A stretch of 38,214 bases of DNA, taken from contig JADZEF010000318.1 of the NCBI GenBank assembly GCA_020850695.1, positions 1 through 38,214 on the forward strand. The letters are read 5' to 3'. Source of the stretch: Planctomycetaceae bacterium (GTDB lineage Bacteria > Planctomycetota > Planctomycetia > Planctomycetales > Planctomycetaceae). Position numbers and translations under genes: made by a program. The notes below the pieces were generated by a model that did not search any database, was not told the origin of the DNA, and was given only the letters and a program-made list of their open reading frames with translations. This document shows positions 26,144 through 33,815 of this stretch, in pieces. Within the stretch, counting starts at the first letter, position 1. Each line of letters starts with the position of its first letter.

Positions 26144-26428
26144 ATGGCAACCGCACCCACGTTCTCCGAATCCGAGATCCTCGCGGATGTTCTTGCGCCC
26201 GATCGCGGTGACCTGACGCCCGATGTCGCACGGACGATGCTGCGATGGCGGTTTTCGGATGTGGCGATCAAGCGGATGAACGACCTCGCCGCCCGCAATC
26301 GGGAAGGCCAGCTTACTTCCGAAGAGCTTGATCAGCTCGACCGGTTCCTGCGGGTCGGAAGTTTTGTGAATCTCCTACAGGCCAAGGCGCGTCTCTCGTT
26401 GCTTCAGTCCGAAGACGCGGGAGAGTGA
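26144..26428 (+). CDS. Small helical protein upstream of HNH nuclease
   Basis: 94 residues, mostly helical and charged (ARTMLRWRFSDVAIKRMNDLAARNREGQL, DQLDRFLRVGSFVNLLQAKARLSLL). No signal or membrane segment; family not recognised. Its stop lies 3 bp before the HNH gene's start codon, so the two are almost certainly co-translated. It may be a partner, inhibitor or regulator of the nuclease. Confidence 0.75.
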   Translation: MATAPTFSESEILADVLAPDRGDLTPDVARTMLRWRFSDVAIKRMNDLAARNREGQLTSEELDQLDRFLRVGSFVNLLQAKARLSLLQSEDAGE

Positions 26429-26431
26429 CCG

Positions 26432-26827
26432 ATGGCGAAAGCTCGACGACAACAGGTCGCCGAGCGCGCCATGGGACGTTGCGAGTATTGCCGATTCCCG
26501 GAAGAGTTGGACGTCCAGCCGTTTCAGGTGGATCACGTCCGCGCCATCAAGCATTCCGGACCGACGACGCTCGCCAACCTGGCATGGAGCTGTCTTCCCT
26601 GCAACGCGGCGAAAGGGCCGAACGTCGCGGGCTATGACCCGGAAGGCGGGACACTCGAACCGCTCTACAATCCGCGGGCGGACTCGTGGGATGACCACTT
26701 CGCCTGGGAGGGGCCGGTGCTCAAAGGGAAGACGGCAATCGGCCGCACCACGATCGAGGTCTTGAAGATCAACGCACCTGATCGGGTGGAGTTGCGCCGA
26801 TTGCTGATCGCCGCTGGATTGTTCTAA
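26432..26827 (+). CDS. HNH endonuclease
   Basis: 131 residues; GGGAGAG just upstream. A complete HNH/McrA-like motif: zinc Cys pairs CEYC (17, 20) and CLPC (54, 57), the general-base region VDHVRAIKHSG (His35), Asn49 of ANLAWSC and the final CNAAKG. The C-terminal 70 residues (YDPEGGTLEPLYNPRADSWDDHF) match the usual end of small planctomycete and cyanobacterial HNH proteins. It would cut DNA in a metal-dependent way; whether it serves defence, repair or mobility is unclear. It forms a two-gene unit with the 94-residue protein. Confidence 0.9.
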   Translation: MAKARRQQVAERAMGRCEYCRFPEELDVQPFQVDHVRAIKHSGPTTLANLAWSCLPCNAAKGPNVAGYDPEGGTLEPLYNPRADSWDDHFAWEGPVLKGKTAIGRTTIEVLKINAPDRVELRRLLIAAGLF

Positions 26828-26856
26828 TCCGTGAGACACTATGCGAGCCGAGTGTG

Positions 26857-26886
26857 ATGGCAGGCCGGGAGCCTGCCCTACTTAAC
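26857..26886 (-). repeat. REP family B copy
   Basis: Palindrome ggcaggc-cggga-gcctgcc-type core (26859-26877) followed by ctacttaac, as at 23044. It lies between the convergent HNH gene and the secreted-protein gene at 26916. Confidence 0.85.
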
Positions 26887-26915
26887 TGGTTCGGCCTGTC
26901 GCCGGGAAGCGGATG

Positions 26916-27458
26916 CTATTCTTTCTGGTCGGTCGGAGCGGCGGGTTTTTCAGGTGGTGGACCGATGAGGACGGCCACGTACGGCATTCCTTGCTCTGTC
27001 TTAAGCTTTTCGACGGCCGCGATCCCGCGGCTACCCGGCTCATCCGTCAGTGAAACGGTCACGTAGGCACCGCCGGGATCCCATCCTTTCAGGAGTACCT
27101 TGATGCGGCCCTTCGCCCGGTCAGGAATATCTGCGCCCACGGGACAATAAAGTATATTTCCCGGTTTCGTGCCATCCCACACGTGCGTTGCTTCAAAGGG
27201 GGAAAGATCCAGAGGCACCCACCCGGTCACGGCGGTGAATCTGGCCTGCCCGAGTTTCTTGAGATCATCAGCAATCCAGGACTCGACGACGGGGTGATCC
27301 TGATCGCGATCCGCCGGGGCGGTCGGCATGATGATCTTGACGTACACCTGATTGAATTGTGGTTGGGAAGCTTTCTTCGGTGTGGGCTCCTCCGCTTTCA
27401 TCGCGTAAGGAACCAGAGTGAGCGTGCTGACGATCAAGACCAATAATTGCCGAGTCAT
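26916..27458 (-). CDS. Secreted protein of unknown function
   Basis: 180 residues; GAGGG about 7 bp before the ATG. A signal peptide (about residues 1-22, ends AMKAEE) is followed by a single domain with alternating strands (NQVYVKIIMP, FTAVTGWVPLDLSPFEATHVW, RIKVLLKGWDPGGAYVTVSL) and a charged Pro-rich tail. No family recognised. It stands between two repeat copies. Confidence 0.75.
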   Translation of the reverse strand: MTRQLLVLIVSTLTLVPYAMKAEEPTPKKASQPQFNQVYVKIIMPTAPADRDQDHPVVESWIADDLKKLGQARFTAVTGWVPLDLSPFEATHVWDGTKPGNILYCPVGADIPDRAKGRIKVLLKGWDPGGAYVTVSLTDEPGSRGIAAVEKLKTEQGMPYVAVLIGPPPEKPAAPTDQKE

Positions 27459-27631
27459 AACGCACCCTCTTGTGTGATGCCTTGAGTGGCCGAACCAGGT
27501 GATTGAAAGATCTTGCCTAACGCCTGTAGGACGTCTGATCGTCGGCCTATACTGCCAAGCGATATGGATCGTAACCCGTTTTGTAATCTTCTGATGCGTT
27601 CGTGTCGCCCCTTTTGGGAGTTGATAGTCCC

Positions 27632-27706
27632 GTAGGGCAGGCTCCGGCCTGCCGAACAGGTCGGCACCCGAACGAGAGTGGCAGGCCGGAGCCTGCCCTA
27701 CTCAAC
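27632..27706. repeat. REP family B inverted pair (BIME-like)
   Basis: Two palindromes, gtagggcaggctccggcctg... at 27632-27653 and its inverted partner at 27679-27706, with 25 bp between. The second copy abuts the stop codon of the SUKH gene at 27707. Confidence 0.88.
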
Positions 27707-28393
27707 TCAAGAGATGATACCCGCGGCAAACACGCGCTGCAGTTCGATGAACTCATTCCCTTCGGGGACGAGGTATCCGGTCTCCTGATCGAGGAATGGC
27801 TTGAGCTTCCAGATCTCGGGGCCGATGTAGAACAGTTTCTCCCAAGCGTCAAGAAAGTATTGAAGGCTGGGAGCAATCGGGCGATGGAATTCGCCCTCAT
27901 GATCGAGGTAGACGACGGGTGGATCGTCCGCATTTGCTGCGGTATGCAGCCCGAGGAAGTCGCCGCAATCCAGTGCCATGAACGCGAAGGACTCGCTCCA
28001 GACCTCGATCATCGCGCGATCAAGATGCTCCTCGAGCCCTTCCCACCAGGGGTTCGGATTCCAATCGGCAAAGTTTTCGCACTGAGAGAGGCTGGCCCCT
28101 CCAGAATAGTTCATTGCCGACATCTGAGAGGCGAGTTCCATCCCCATCACGGCGACGGCCACTTCCGTCGGCGGGCGATGGATGCTGACGTTGTACCGGC
28201 AACAACACGCGGCGGACTCGGTCCTCAAGAAATGCTTCAGTGATTCCGGAATTCGAACCGCAAGCGACGATTCCAGAGCCTGGAGTTGAGCAGCGGACAG
28301 CGGTTCGGCGGCCGTCGACTCCCGGACCGTCTCAGGCCCGAATCGGTTCAGCGATGTCGTGAAATCGACCGCCCGTTTCACCCAAGGTCCCAT
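27707..28393 (-). CDS. SUKH (SMI1/KNR4) family protein
   Basis: 228 residues; GGAAGG before the ATG. Hallmarks are an N-terminal helical region, LAVRIPESLKHFLRTESA (the usual LPxxYxxFL element), the core FAFMALDCGDFLGLHTAA, PPVVYLDHEGEFHRPIAPS and the terminal helix LQYFLDAWEKLFYIG. Many SUKH proteins neutralise nuclease toxins of polymorphic toxin systems. No toxin gene is adjacent here, so it may be an orphan immunity protein or have another role. The stop lies in a REP family B copy. Confidence 0.8.
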   Translation of the reverse strand: MGPWVKRAVDFTTSLNRFGPETVRESTAAEPLSAAQLQALESSLAVRIPESLKHFLRTESAACCCRYNVSIHRPPTEVAVAVMGMELASQMSAMNYSGGASLSQCENFADWNPNPWWEGLEEHLDRAMIEVWSESFAFMALDCGDFLGLHTAANADDPPVVYLDHEGEFHRPIAPSLQYFLDAWEKLFYIGPEIWKLKPFLDQETGYLVPEGNEFIELQRVFAAGIIS

Positions 28394-28418
28394 TGATTCG
28401 CCTTCCGGCTAAACCGAG

Positions 28419-28450
28419 TGGCGCAGCACAGGAGCCTGCCCTACTCAACT
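28419..28450 (-). repeat. REP family B copy, degenerate
   Basis: Only the right half (ggagcctgccctactcaact) is well kept; the left arm is changed to gtggcgcagcaca. It supplies the stop codon of the gene ending at 28441. Confidence 0.7.
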
Positions 28451-28989
28451 ACTGAACTGGAACGGAATGGATTGCCGAGCAACCCCCGCAGACTGTTTGC
28501 CTGTAACGCTTTCTCAGAATCGTAAGCAGCCTTATCAAGCTCGTGGCGACATTCATCGACTCCATATACCTGACGGTACGATTTCGCCTGCGCTGCCAGA
28601 TCTGCGATATAGATTGCGTGCGAGAATGAGTCCTTTCCGGAGAATCTTGCCAACTCCATCACGGCGCACGCTGCCGTGTATAGCGGAACATTATCACCCC
28701 GCCTGAGAACACGATACGCATCCTCCGAACCGGACTTGATCGCATCTGTGTACCCGCTCTCAGATTGCCGGTCGCTCATCTCCGCGGGCGCGGACAGTAC
28801 CGCGACGCTCCGCGGATCGACAAGCAACTGAGACAATCTGTTGCAGCATCCAATCGAAAAAATTAGCAATTCCTGCACACACTGATGCTTCGACATCCTT
28901 GCTCGCAACCTCGCACGTCCACTGCCATTCCTTAGAAACCCCAGCATGTCGAGGACGCTCGTAGAATTGTGCCATTCCGCTTCGGTCAT
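28441..28989 (-). CDS. MTEAEW-type planctomycete paralogous-family protein
   Basis: 182 residues; the start at 28989 gives MTEAEWHNSTSVLDMLGFLR, the usual first line of a family much expanded in Gemmata-like planctomycetes (MTEAEWxxxxDPxxMLxFLR). It then has QCVQELLIFSIGCCNRLSQLLVDPRS, matching the family's ACCRRIWxLLxDxRS, and alanine-rich helices. Function unknown; no signal or membrane segment. The last codons and stop come from a REP copy, so the C-terminus may be altered compared with relatives. Confidence 0.75.
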   Translation of the reverse strand: MTEAEWHNSTSVLDMLGFLRNGSGRARLRARMSKHQCVQELLIFSIGCCNRLSQLLVDPRSVAVLSAPAEMSDRQSESGYTDAIKSGSEDAYRVLRRGDNVPLYTAACAVMELARFSGKDSFSHAIYIADLAAQAKSYRQVYGVDECRHELDKAAYDSEKALQANSLRGLLGNPFRSSSVVE

Positions 28990-29072
28990 CGGCCAATTCC
29001 GAGAGATGCACAATTCCGTATAACGCCAAAATGCATGGGTAGAGGTGGCATGCGGGTGACTGCCTTATTTGG

Positions 29073-29666
29073 CTAATCGAAATCGGCGAATTCAAGATCG
29101 TCGGTGATCTGCTCCAGCGGAATCCCGAGTTGCTCGGAGACGATCCTCTTCACCTTGAACGCGCTCTCGTTGCGAGTGAATCGGTAGCCGCTCGCCTTGT
29201 GGTCCCCGAATTTCGTGAGGCGGAGTGTCAATTCGCCGATGCTGCCATATTCGGGCGACTCGGGAATCGGCGCCTGCACCGTGAAGGCAGAATCGGGCAG
29301 CGCGGTCGACTTGGCCGATCTATAAATCAAGATCGCCGCCAGGAAAGCAATGACGCCGAAAACCAACACTCCGCCGATCAACGATCCGGTCAGGATTGCG
29401 AACAGGGCAATGAGTCCGAAGGCCAGGACAACGAGCAGGAAATTTGAAAGGATCGACTCGGCAGTCGTCGGCGAGACGCTGGCGGCGGTCCACTTCGTCG
29501 TCACTCCCTCATCAACAAGCTCCCGCCGGAACGCGATGCGTTGATCTGCCGGCAGAAGGTCTTCGAGCAACGCGTCCGGCGTCACCTTGCGGCGATCGAC
29601 GCCCGCCTTCACGAGTGCCGCCCGAATGCGGCAGAACGTTCGAACGATCGGGTTGTAGTACGTCAT
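29073..29666 (-). CDS. Membrane protein with two acyl-carrier-like half motifs
   Basis: 197 residues; GGAGG (29671-29675) precedes the ATG at 29666. The N-terminal part (RIRAALVKAGVDRRKVTPDALLEDLLP) and C-terminal part (VKRIVSEQLGIPLEQITDD) both resemble the first helix and loop of acyl carrier proteins, but the phosphopantetheine Ser motif (DSL) is missing in both. Between them lie two membrane helices (about 76-100 and 103-118). The protein stops at the point where the ACP serine would be expected. This may be a docking module rather than a carrier. The assignment rests on pattern only. Confidence 0.7.
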   Translation of the reverse strand: MTYYNPIVRTFCRIRAALVKAGVDRRKVTPDALLEDLLPADQRIAFRRELVDEGVTTKWTAASVSPTTAESILSNFLLVVLAFGLIALFAILTGSLIGGVLVFGVIAFLAAILIYRSAKSTALPDSAFTVQAPIPESPEYGSIGELTLRLTKFGDHKASGYRFTRNESAFKVKRIVSEQLGIPLEQITDDLEFADFD

Positions 29667-29676
29667 GAGGCCTCCA

Positions 29677-29824
29677 GTGTGGCACGACATTCCATGTCGT
29701 GAAGACGCTCGGCAGGCTGTGAATTGCAACCATGCGGGTCGACTTGCGTGGGAAGGCTTTTTGGCTCGCCATGCGGGTTCACGAGACGGAGTCTCGTGCC
29801 ACACTGACGGGCTGGAAGCCCGTC
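29677..29824. repeat. REP-like hairpins (third set)
   Basis: Three perfect 8-bp hairpins: cacgacat-tcc-atgtcgtg (29683-29701), cacgagac-gga-gtctcgtg (29780-29798) and gacgggct-gga-agcccgtc (29806-29824). The first two carry gtggcacg/cgtgccac borders like REP family A and face each other. They lie between the ends of two minus-strand genes; no U-tract follows, so they are not simple terminators. Confidence 0.75.
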
Positions 29825-29830
29825 GTACGG

Positions 29831-32158
29831 TTACTCGTCGACCATCTCCCAGAACTCGTCTTCGCCTTCGGCTTTTTTCTTGGCAGGCTTTTTGGCACCG
29901 GCAGTGGCGTTGCCTGCTCCTGCTCCCGCACTGGCCGCGGGCTTTGCTGTGGGGCGAGGGGCTGGACGCGCCGAGGGCTTGGCGGGTGGGGCGGCGGGGG
30001 CCTGGTCGAGGATGGAGTGGAAGTCGTCCTGTCGACTCGTGCCGTCCAGTTCGAAGATTTCATCCGCGCTGGGGAGCGGGATCGAGCCGGGGCGGGCGGC
30101 GGGCTTCGGGGCCGGGCGCTGGGCGGGCTTCGCGACGGTGGCCCCCCCTGCCCCGCTGGGCGCTGTCGGGCGTGCGGAGGGCTTGGCTCCTGCACCGGCG
30201 GGGCCCTTCACTGAAGCCGGTTGTGGGCGGGCGGTGGGCCGGGCGGACGGGGCGCAGGTCTTGCAGACTCCGCGGGCGTCGAGCGGTTCGCCGCACGTGT
30301 TGCACAGCGGGACTGGCTTGTCGGCGTCTTCCACGTCCTTCATCGAGCGCGAGCCGAGCGCCGACGGAGCGGGGACTGCGCGGGGACGCGGGGCCGGTCG
30401 CACCGAGGGGGGTGCTGAAGGAGGCGTTGCGGCCGGCGGTCTTGCGGCGGGGGCTGCTACGTTGGCGGGGGATTCGCCCGGGCCTGTCTTGCGGACGACC
30501 GACGGCGGGGCGACGCTCGGGGCGGGCCTTCCGGCGATGGTGGTGGGGGCGGAAGCGGGAATGGAGGGGGCACCCGACGGTCGCTTGGGGACGCCGACCG
30601 GCTTCACCGCGTTTTCGTCCTGCTTGCTGTGGTCGGACGCGAGTTGCGGGACGAGGCTCTCGGAGCGGATCAGCTCGGCCGTCGCCTTCTTGCCGCTCGC
30701 CACGTCCTTCGCCGAGACGTGCACGCGGGCCTGCTCGTCGTAGTGGATGGTGACCGCGATCTCCGAGCCTTCGGGGAGGTCCGGCGGCAGTCCGTCAATC
30801 ACGCACGAGCCGAGGACCGTGGGCGGCTTCTCGGGGGTGATGCCGCTTTCGACGATCTGCAAGTGGACCCGCTTCTGTCCCTTCGCCACCGTGCCGAAGT
30901 GCTGCGTGGCTTCGGTGGGAAGCTGGGTGTTCGCCTGCACGAGGTAGTGCGGGACGCGGGTGTTGGTCTCCATGTCGCGGACGAGAATGCCGAGGGCCCG
31001 CGCGTTGACGCTCTTCTGCTTCACCTGCGAGAGCCGCTCGTGCGCCTTCTCGTTGAGGATCGACTTGGCGAACTTGTTGTTCGTCAGCAGCATCCCCGCG
31101 TAATAGGTCGCTCCGTGGGCGATCGAGAGGTCGGGCGAGAGGGAGGTGTTGAGCGTGCGGCCGCTCAGCTTTTTCATGGCGTCGCGGATCATCGGCATGC
31201 GGGAGGCTCCCCCGGTCGTCAGCACGACGTCGACGTGGGCCCAGCCGATCTTGTTGTCTTTGAGCATCCGCTGCGTGATGTCGCACGTCTTGTCGACCAG
31301 CGACCGCGACAGCTTTTCGAACTGGGCCTGCTCGACCTGGTAGGTCTTGCGGTGCCCCGCGTGCTGCACCGTCATGGCGGCTCGCGGGCGGACGGTCAGG
31401 CTGCGCTTCGTCTGCTCGGCTTCGAGGACGAGGGCCTGCAGGCTCGACGGATCGGTCCGCGGGTCGACGCCGAATTCCTTGGCGAACTGGGCGGCGATGG
31501 CCTGAAGCAGCGCGTCGTTCCAGTCGATGCCGCCGAGGTGCAGGTCGCCGCTGCTGGCCAGCACGCTGACTTCGTTCTGCTGATAGCGGACCAGCGAGAG
31601 GTCGAACGTGCCGCCCCCCAAGTCGTAAACCATGATCTTCTGCTCGCCGGCGAGCTCGGTGAACCAGAGACCTTCGGTTCCCAGCACGTAGCAGAGGGCG
31701 GCGGCGACGGGCTCGTTGATGATGTCGACCCGCTGCAGCCCCGCACGGTGGCCGGCTTCCATGGTGGCGTGACGCTGGGCATCGGAGAACTGGGCGGGGA
31801 CCGTGATGACCGCCTGCTCGATCGGGCCGATCTGCTCCTGGGCGGCCGAGATGAGCTTCTTCAGCACGTACGAGGAGATGTCGACCGGCGAGTAGGCCTT
31901 GCCGCCGATGAACCACTTGTGCGAGGCGTCGCCGATGTACCGCTTGGCGTTGGCCACCACCCGGTCGGGCCGCAGGATGGCGTTCCGCTGGGCCTCGGTG
32001 CCGACCACCACGTCATGGTCGTCGAAGAGGACCACCGAGGGGGTCGACAGTTCGCCTTCCTGGTTCGGCAGCGTCACGGGCTCGCCATGCTCGTTCAGGT
32101 AGGCGATGCACGAGTACGTGGTTCCGAGGTCGATGCCGACGGCGTGTGTATTGAGCAT
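29831..32158 (-). CDS. Hsp70-family chaperone with zinc-ribbon tail
   Basis: 775 residues; the start at 32158 gives MLNTHAVGIDLGTTYSC. The nucleotide-binding domain (about 4-365) has phosphate-1 GIDLGTTYS, phosphate-2 VYDLGGGTFDLSLV (177-190) and TTGGASRMP. A substrate-binding beta domain follows (about 380-500, shorter than in DnaK). Instead of the usual helical lid, the last 270 residues are Pro/Ala-rich and disordered. They contain a four-cysteine zinc ribbon (CNTCGEP and CKTC, Cys619/622/632/635) and end in a conserved-looking EDEFWEMVDE. It is probably a specialised rather than housekeeping Hsp70; no DnaJ or GrpE gene is near. No clear ribosome site. Confidence 0.92.
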   Translation of the reverse strand: MLNTHAVGIDLGTTYSCIAYLNEHGEPVTLPNQEGELSTPSVVLFDDHDVVVGTEAQRNAILRPDRVVANAKRYIGDASHKWFIGGKAYSPVDISSYVLKKLISAAQEQIGPIEQAVITVPAQFSDAQRHATMEAGHRAGLQRVDIINEPVAAALCYVLGTEGLWFTELAGEQKIMVYDLGGGTFDLSLVRYQQNEVSVLASSGDLHLGGIDWNDALLQAIAAQFAKEFGVDPRTDPSSLQALVLEAEQTKRSLTVRPRAAMTVQHAGHRKTYQVEQAQFEKLSRSLVDKTCDITQRMLKDNKIGWAHVDVVLTTGGASRMPMIRDAMKKLSGRTLNTSLSPDLSIAHGATYYAGMLLTNNKFAKSILNEKAHERLSQVKQKSVNARALGILVRDMETNTRVPHYLVQANTQLPTEATQHFGTVAKGQKRVHLQIVESGITPEKPPTVLGSCVIDGLPPDLPEGSEIAVTIHYDEQARVHVSAKDVASGKKATAELIRSESLVPQLASDHSKQDENAVKPVGVPKRPSGAPSIPASAPTTIAGRPAPSVAPPSVVRKTGPGESPANVAAPAARPPAATPPSAPPSVRPAPRPRAVPAPSALGSRSMKDVEDADKPVPLCNTCGEPLDARGVCKTCAPSARPTARPQPASVKGPAGAGAKPSARPTAPSGAGGATVAKPAQRPAPKPAARPGSIPLPSADEIFELDGTSRQDDFHSILDQAPAAPPAKPSARPAPRPTAKPAASAGAGAGNATAGAKKPAKKKAEGEDEFWEMVDE

Positions 32159-32555
32159 AGCGGAGAGAAGTCTCGGGCTGCCGGGAGCGTTCGGGACGGA
32201 GAGTCCTGAGATGGCGAAGCGGAGAAGCAGGAACGCCAGGGCGCAGAGTGCGCAAAGAACCGCAAAGGGATATGAGGACTGAATTAACGCAAACCGCCCC
32301 GGCCCGTAGTCACTACGAAAGTTGCCCCGCAATTCGTTGCTTGTGGCTCTTCCTTTGCGTTTCTCTGCGGCCTTCGCGTCTTTGCGTTAAATGCCTTTGA
32401 TCGTGGTGTCAAACTCGACTGGTATCAATACGGATGCTCGTCACCGGAATCGACATTCCGTTCAAGACTTCCGTCCGAAATCCCGGACGGCGGCGTCCTT
32501 GACCACCCATCCATGCTATCATTGCCCCTGACCAAAAAACAGGGGGCATAACGGC
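32159..32555. repeat. Divergent intergenic region with inverted A/G-rich repeats
   Basis: 397 bp between the Hsp70 (-) and the STN-like gene (+). It contains diverged repeats of the aacgcaaagacgc/gcagagaaacgcaaagg type at 32230-32269 (plus strand) and 32349-32391 (minus strand), facing each other. No gene seen. Promoters of both genes must lie here. Confidence 0.65.
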
Positions 32556-33743
32556 ATGCTGCATGTCGCGATGGGAGTTCTGTGCGGGGTTCTGGGGCAG
32601 GCCGCCCCCCCGGTTCTGGGCACCCCTGCCCCGCCCGTCGACCCCCTCACCGGTGGGAAATTCACCGCCGCTCTCGACGCCCCCCTGAGCGGGTCGTGGG
32701 TGAACGCGGAACTCCGCACGCTCCTCACCCGCATCGCCGAAACCCGCCGCACCGCCCTCTTCCTCGACCGCCGCCTCGACCCGAACCGGGTGCTCACCTT
32801 CGACTCGACCGGCAAGACGCTCCGCGAGTCGCTCGTCGAGATCGTCGAACCAGCCGACGCGGCGGTGACGCAACTCGGCAGCACGGGCGTCCTGGCGCCG
32901 ATCCCCGCGGCGGGGCGGCTCCGTACCCTCGCCCAGTTGCGGGTGGAAGAACTCTCGGCCGTCGTCGCCGGGGCGAAAGGGACGGTCGTCAAGCGGCGGC
33001 TGTTCTCGCTGGCCGAAGGTCGCACCCTCCGATGGAACGATCTCGACGAGCCGAAGTCGGTCCTCGAACTCATCGCCACCCGCTGGAAGTTGACGATCGA
33101 CGGTCTCGACCGCGTCCCGCACGACCTGTGGGCGGGGAGCGTCCTGGCCGACGTCAATGCATCCGAGGCCCTGACGATCGTCCTCAGCGGTTTCGACCTG
33201 ACGTTCGAATGGCTCCCCGATGCGTCCGGCGTGCGGATCGTTCCGGTGCCCGAAGCGGTCACGCTCGAACGCCGCTACGCCCCGCCCCGCACCCTGCCCC
33301 TTACCGAGGCGATCCAGAAATGGACGTCCGAGATCCCGGGGCTCGACGCCGAGGCCGACGGGAAGGAGATCCGGGTCCGCGGCACGCTTGAGCAGCACGA
33401 AGCGGTGGCCGCCCTGCTGAAGCCGGGCGCCAAGTCAACGTCAGGAAGCAAGCCGACGAAGCCCGCGAAGGGAGGCCCGGTCCCGCTCGCCCGCCGCACC
33501 TTCACGCTCAAGACCCGCGACGCCCCCGCCTCGGCGATCCTCGACAAGCTGAAGCAATCGGGCCTCGACATCCGCTACGACGCGAAGCAGCTCCAAAAGG
33601 ACGGCGTCGACCTGAGCAAGACGATCGCCCTCGACCTCTCGTCCGCCACCCCCCGCGAACTCTTCGACGCGATCTGCAAACCGATCGGCGCGCGGTTCGT
33701 GATTGATGGGGAGATAGTGCGGATCTCCGCGAAACCAAAGTAG
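32556..33743 (+). CDS. Secreted protein with secretin-N/STN-like domains
   Basis: 395 residues; GGGGG (32542-32546) upstream. A signal peptide (about residues 1-22) is followed by repeated alpha/beta units. The clearest is the C-terminal one (APASAILDKLKQSGLDIRYD, TIALDLSSATPRELFDAI, FVIDGEIVRIS), which fits the STN (secretin/TonB short N-terminal) pattern; similar but weaker units occur near residues 45-115, 165-235 and 250-290. No secretin beta-barrel follows. Function unknown; envelope location inferred. It is divergent from the Hsp70 gene. Confidence 0.75.
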   Translation: MLHVAMGVLCGVLGQAAPPVLGTPAPPVDPLTGGKFTAALDAPLSGSWVNAELRTLLTRIAETRRTALFLDRRLDPNRVLTFDSTGKTLRESLVEIVEPADAAVTQLGSTGVLAPIPAAGRLRTLAQLRVEELSAVVAGAKGTVVKRRLFSLAEGRTLRWNDLDEPKSVLELIATRWKLTIDGLDRVPHDLWAGSVLADVNASEALTIVLSGFDLTFEWLPDASGVRIVPVPEAVTLERRYAPPRTLPLTEAIQKWTSEIPGLDAEADGKEIRVRGTLEQHEAVAALLKPGAKSTSGSKPTKPAKGGPVPLARRTFTLKTRDAPASAILDKLKQSGLDIRYDAKQLQKDGVDLSKTIALDLSSATPRELFDAICKPIGARFVIDGEIVRISAKPK

Positions 33744-33815
33744 ATGCAGGAGCCTGCTCGATTCTTGGCTACACGATTATTCCGCTCTTCAGGCGGTACG
33801 TTCGACGTCAACAGA

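Noticed and set aside
27632..27706. Palindromes near gene ends as rho-independent terminators
   Set aside because: No U-tract follows and the same palindrome recurs around RAYT 2, so they are REP elements.
30629..32209. Long plus-strand open frame opposite the Hsp70 gene
   Set aside because: Composition is that of an antisense shadow; Hsp70 signatures are clear on the minus strand.
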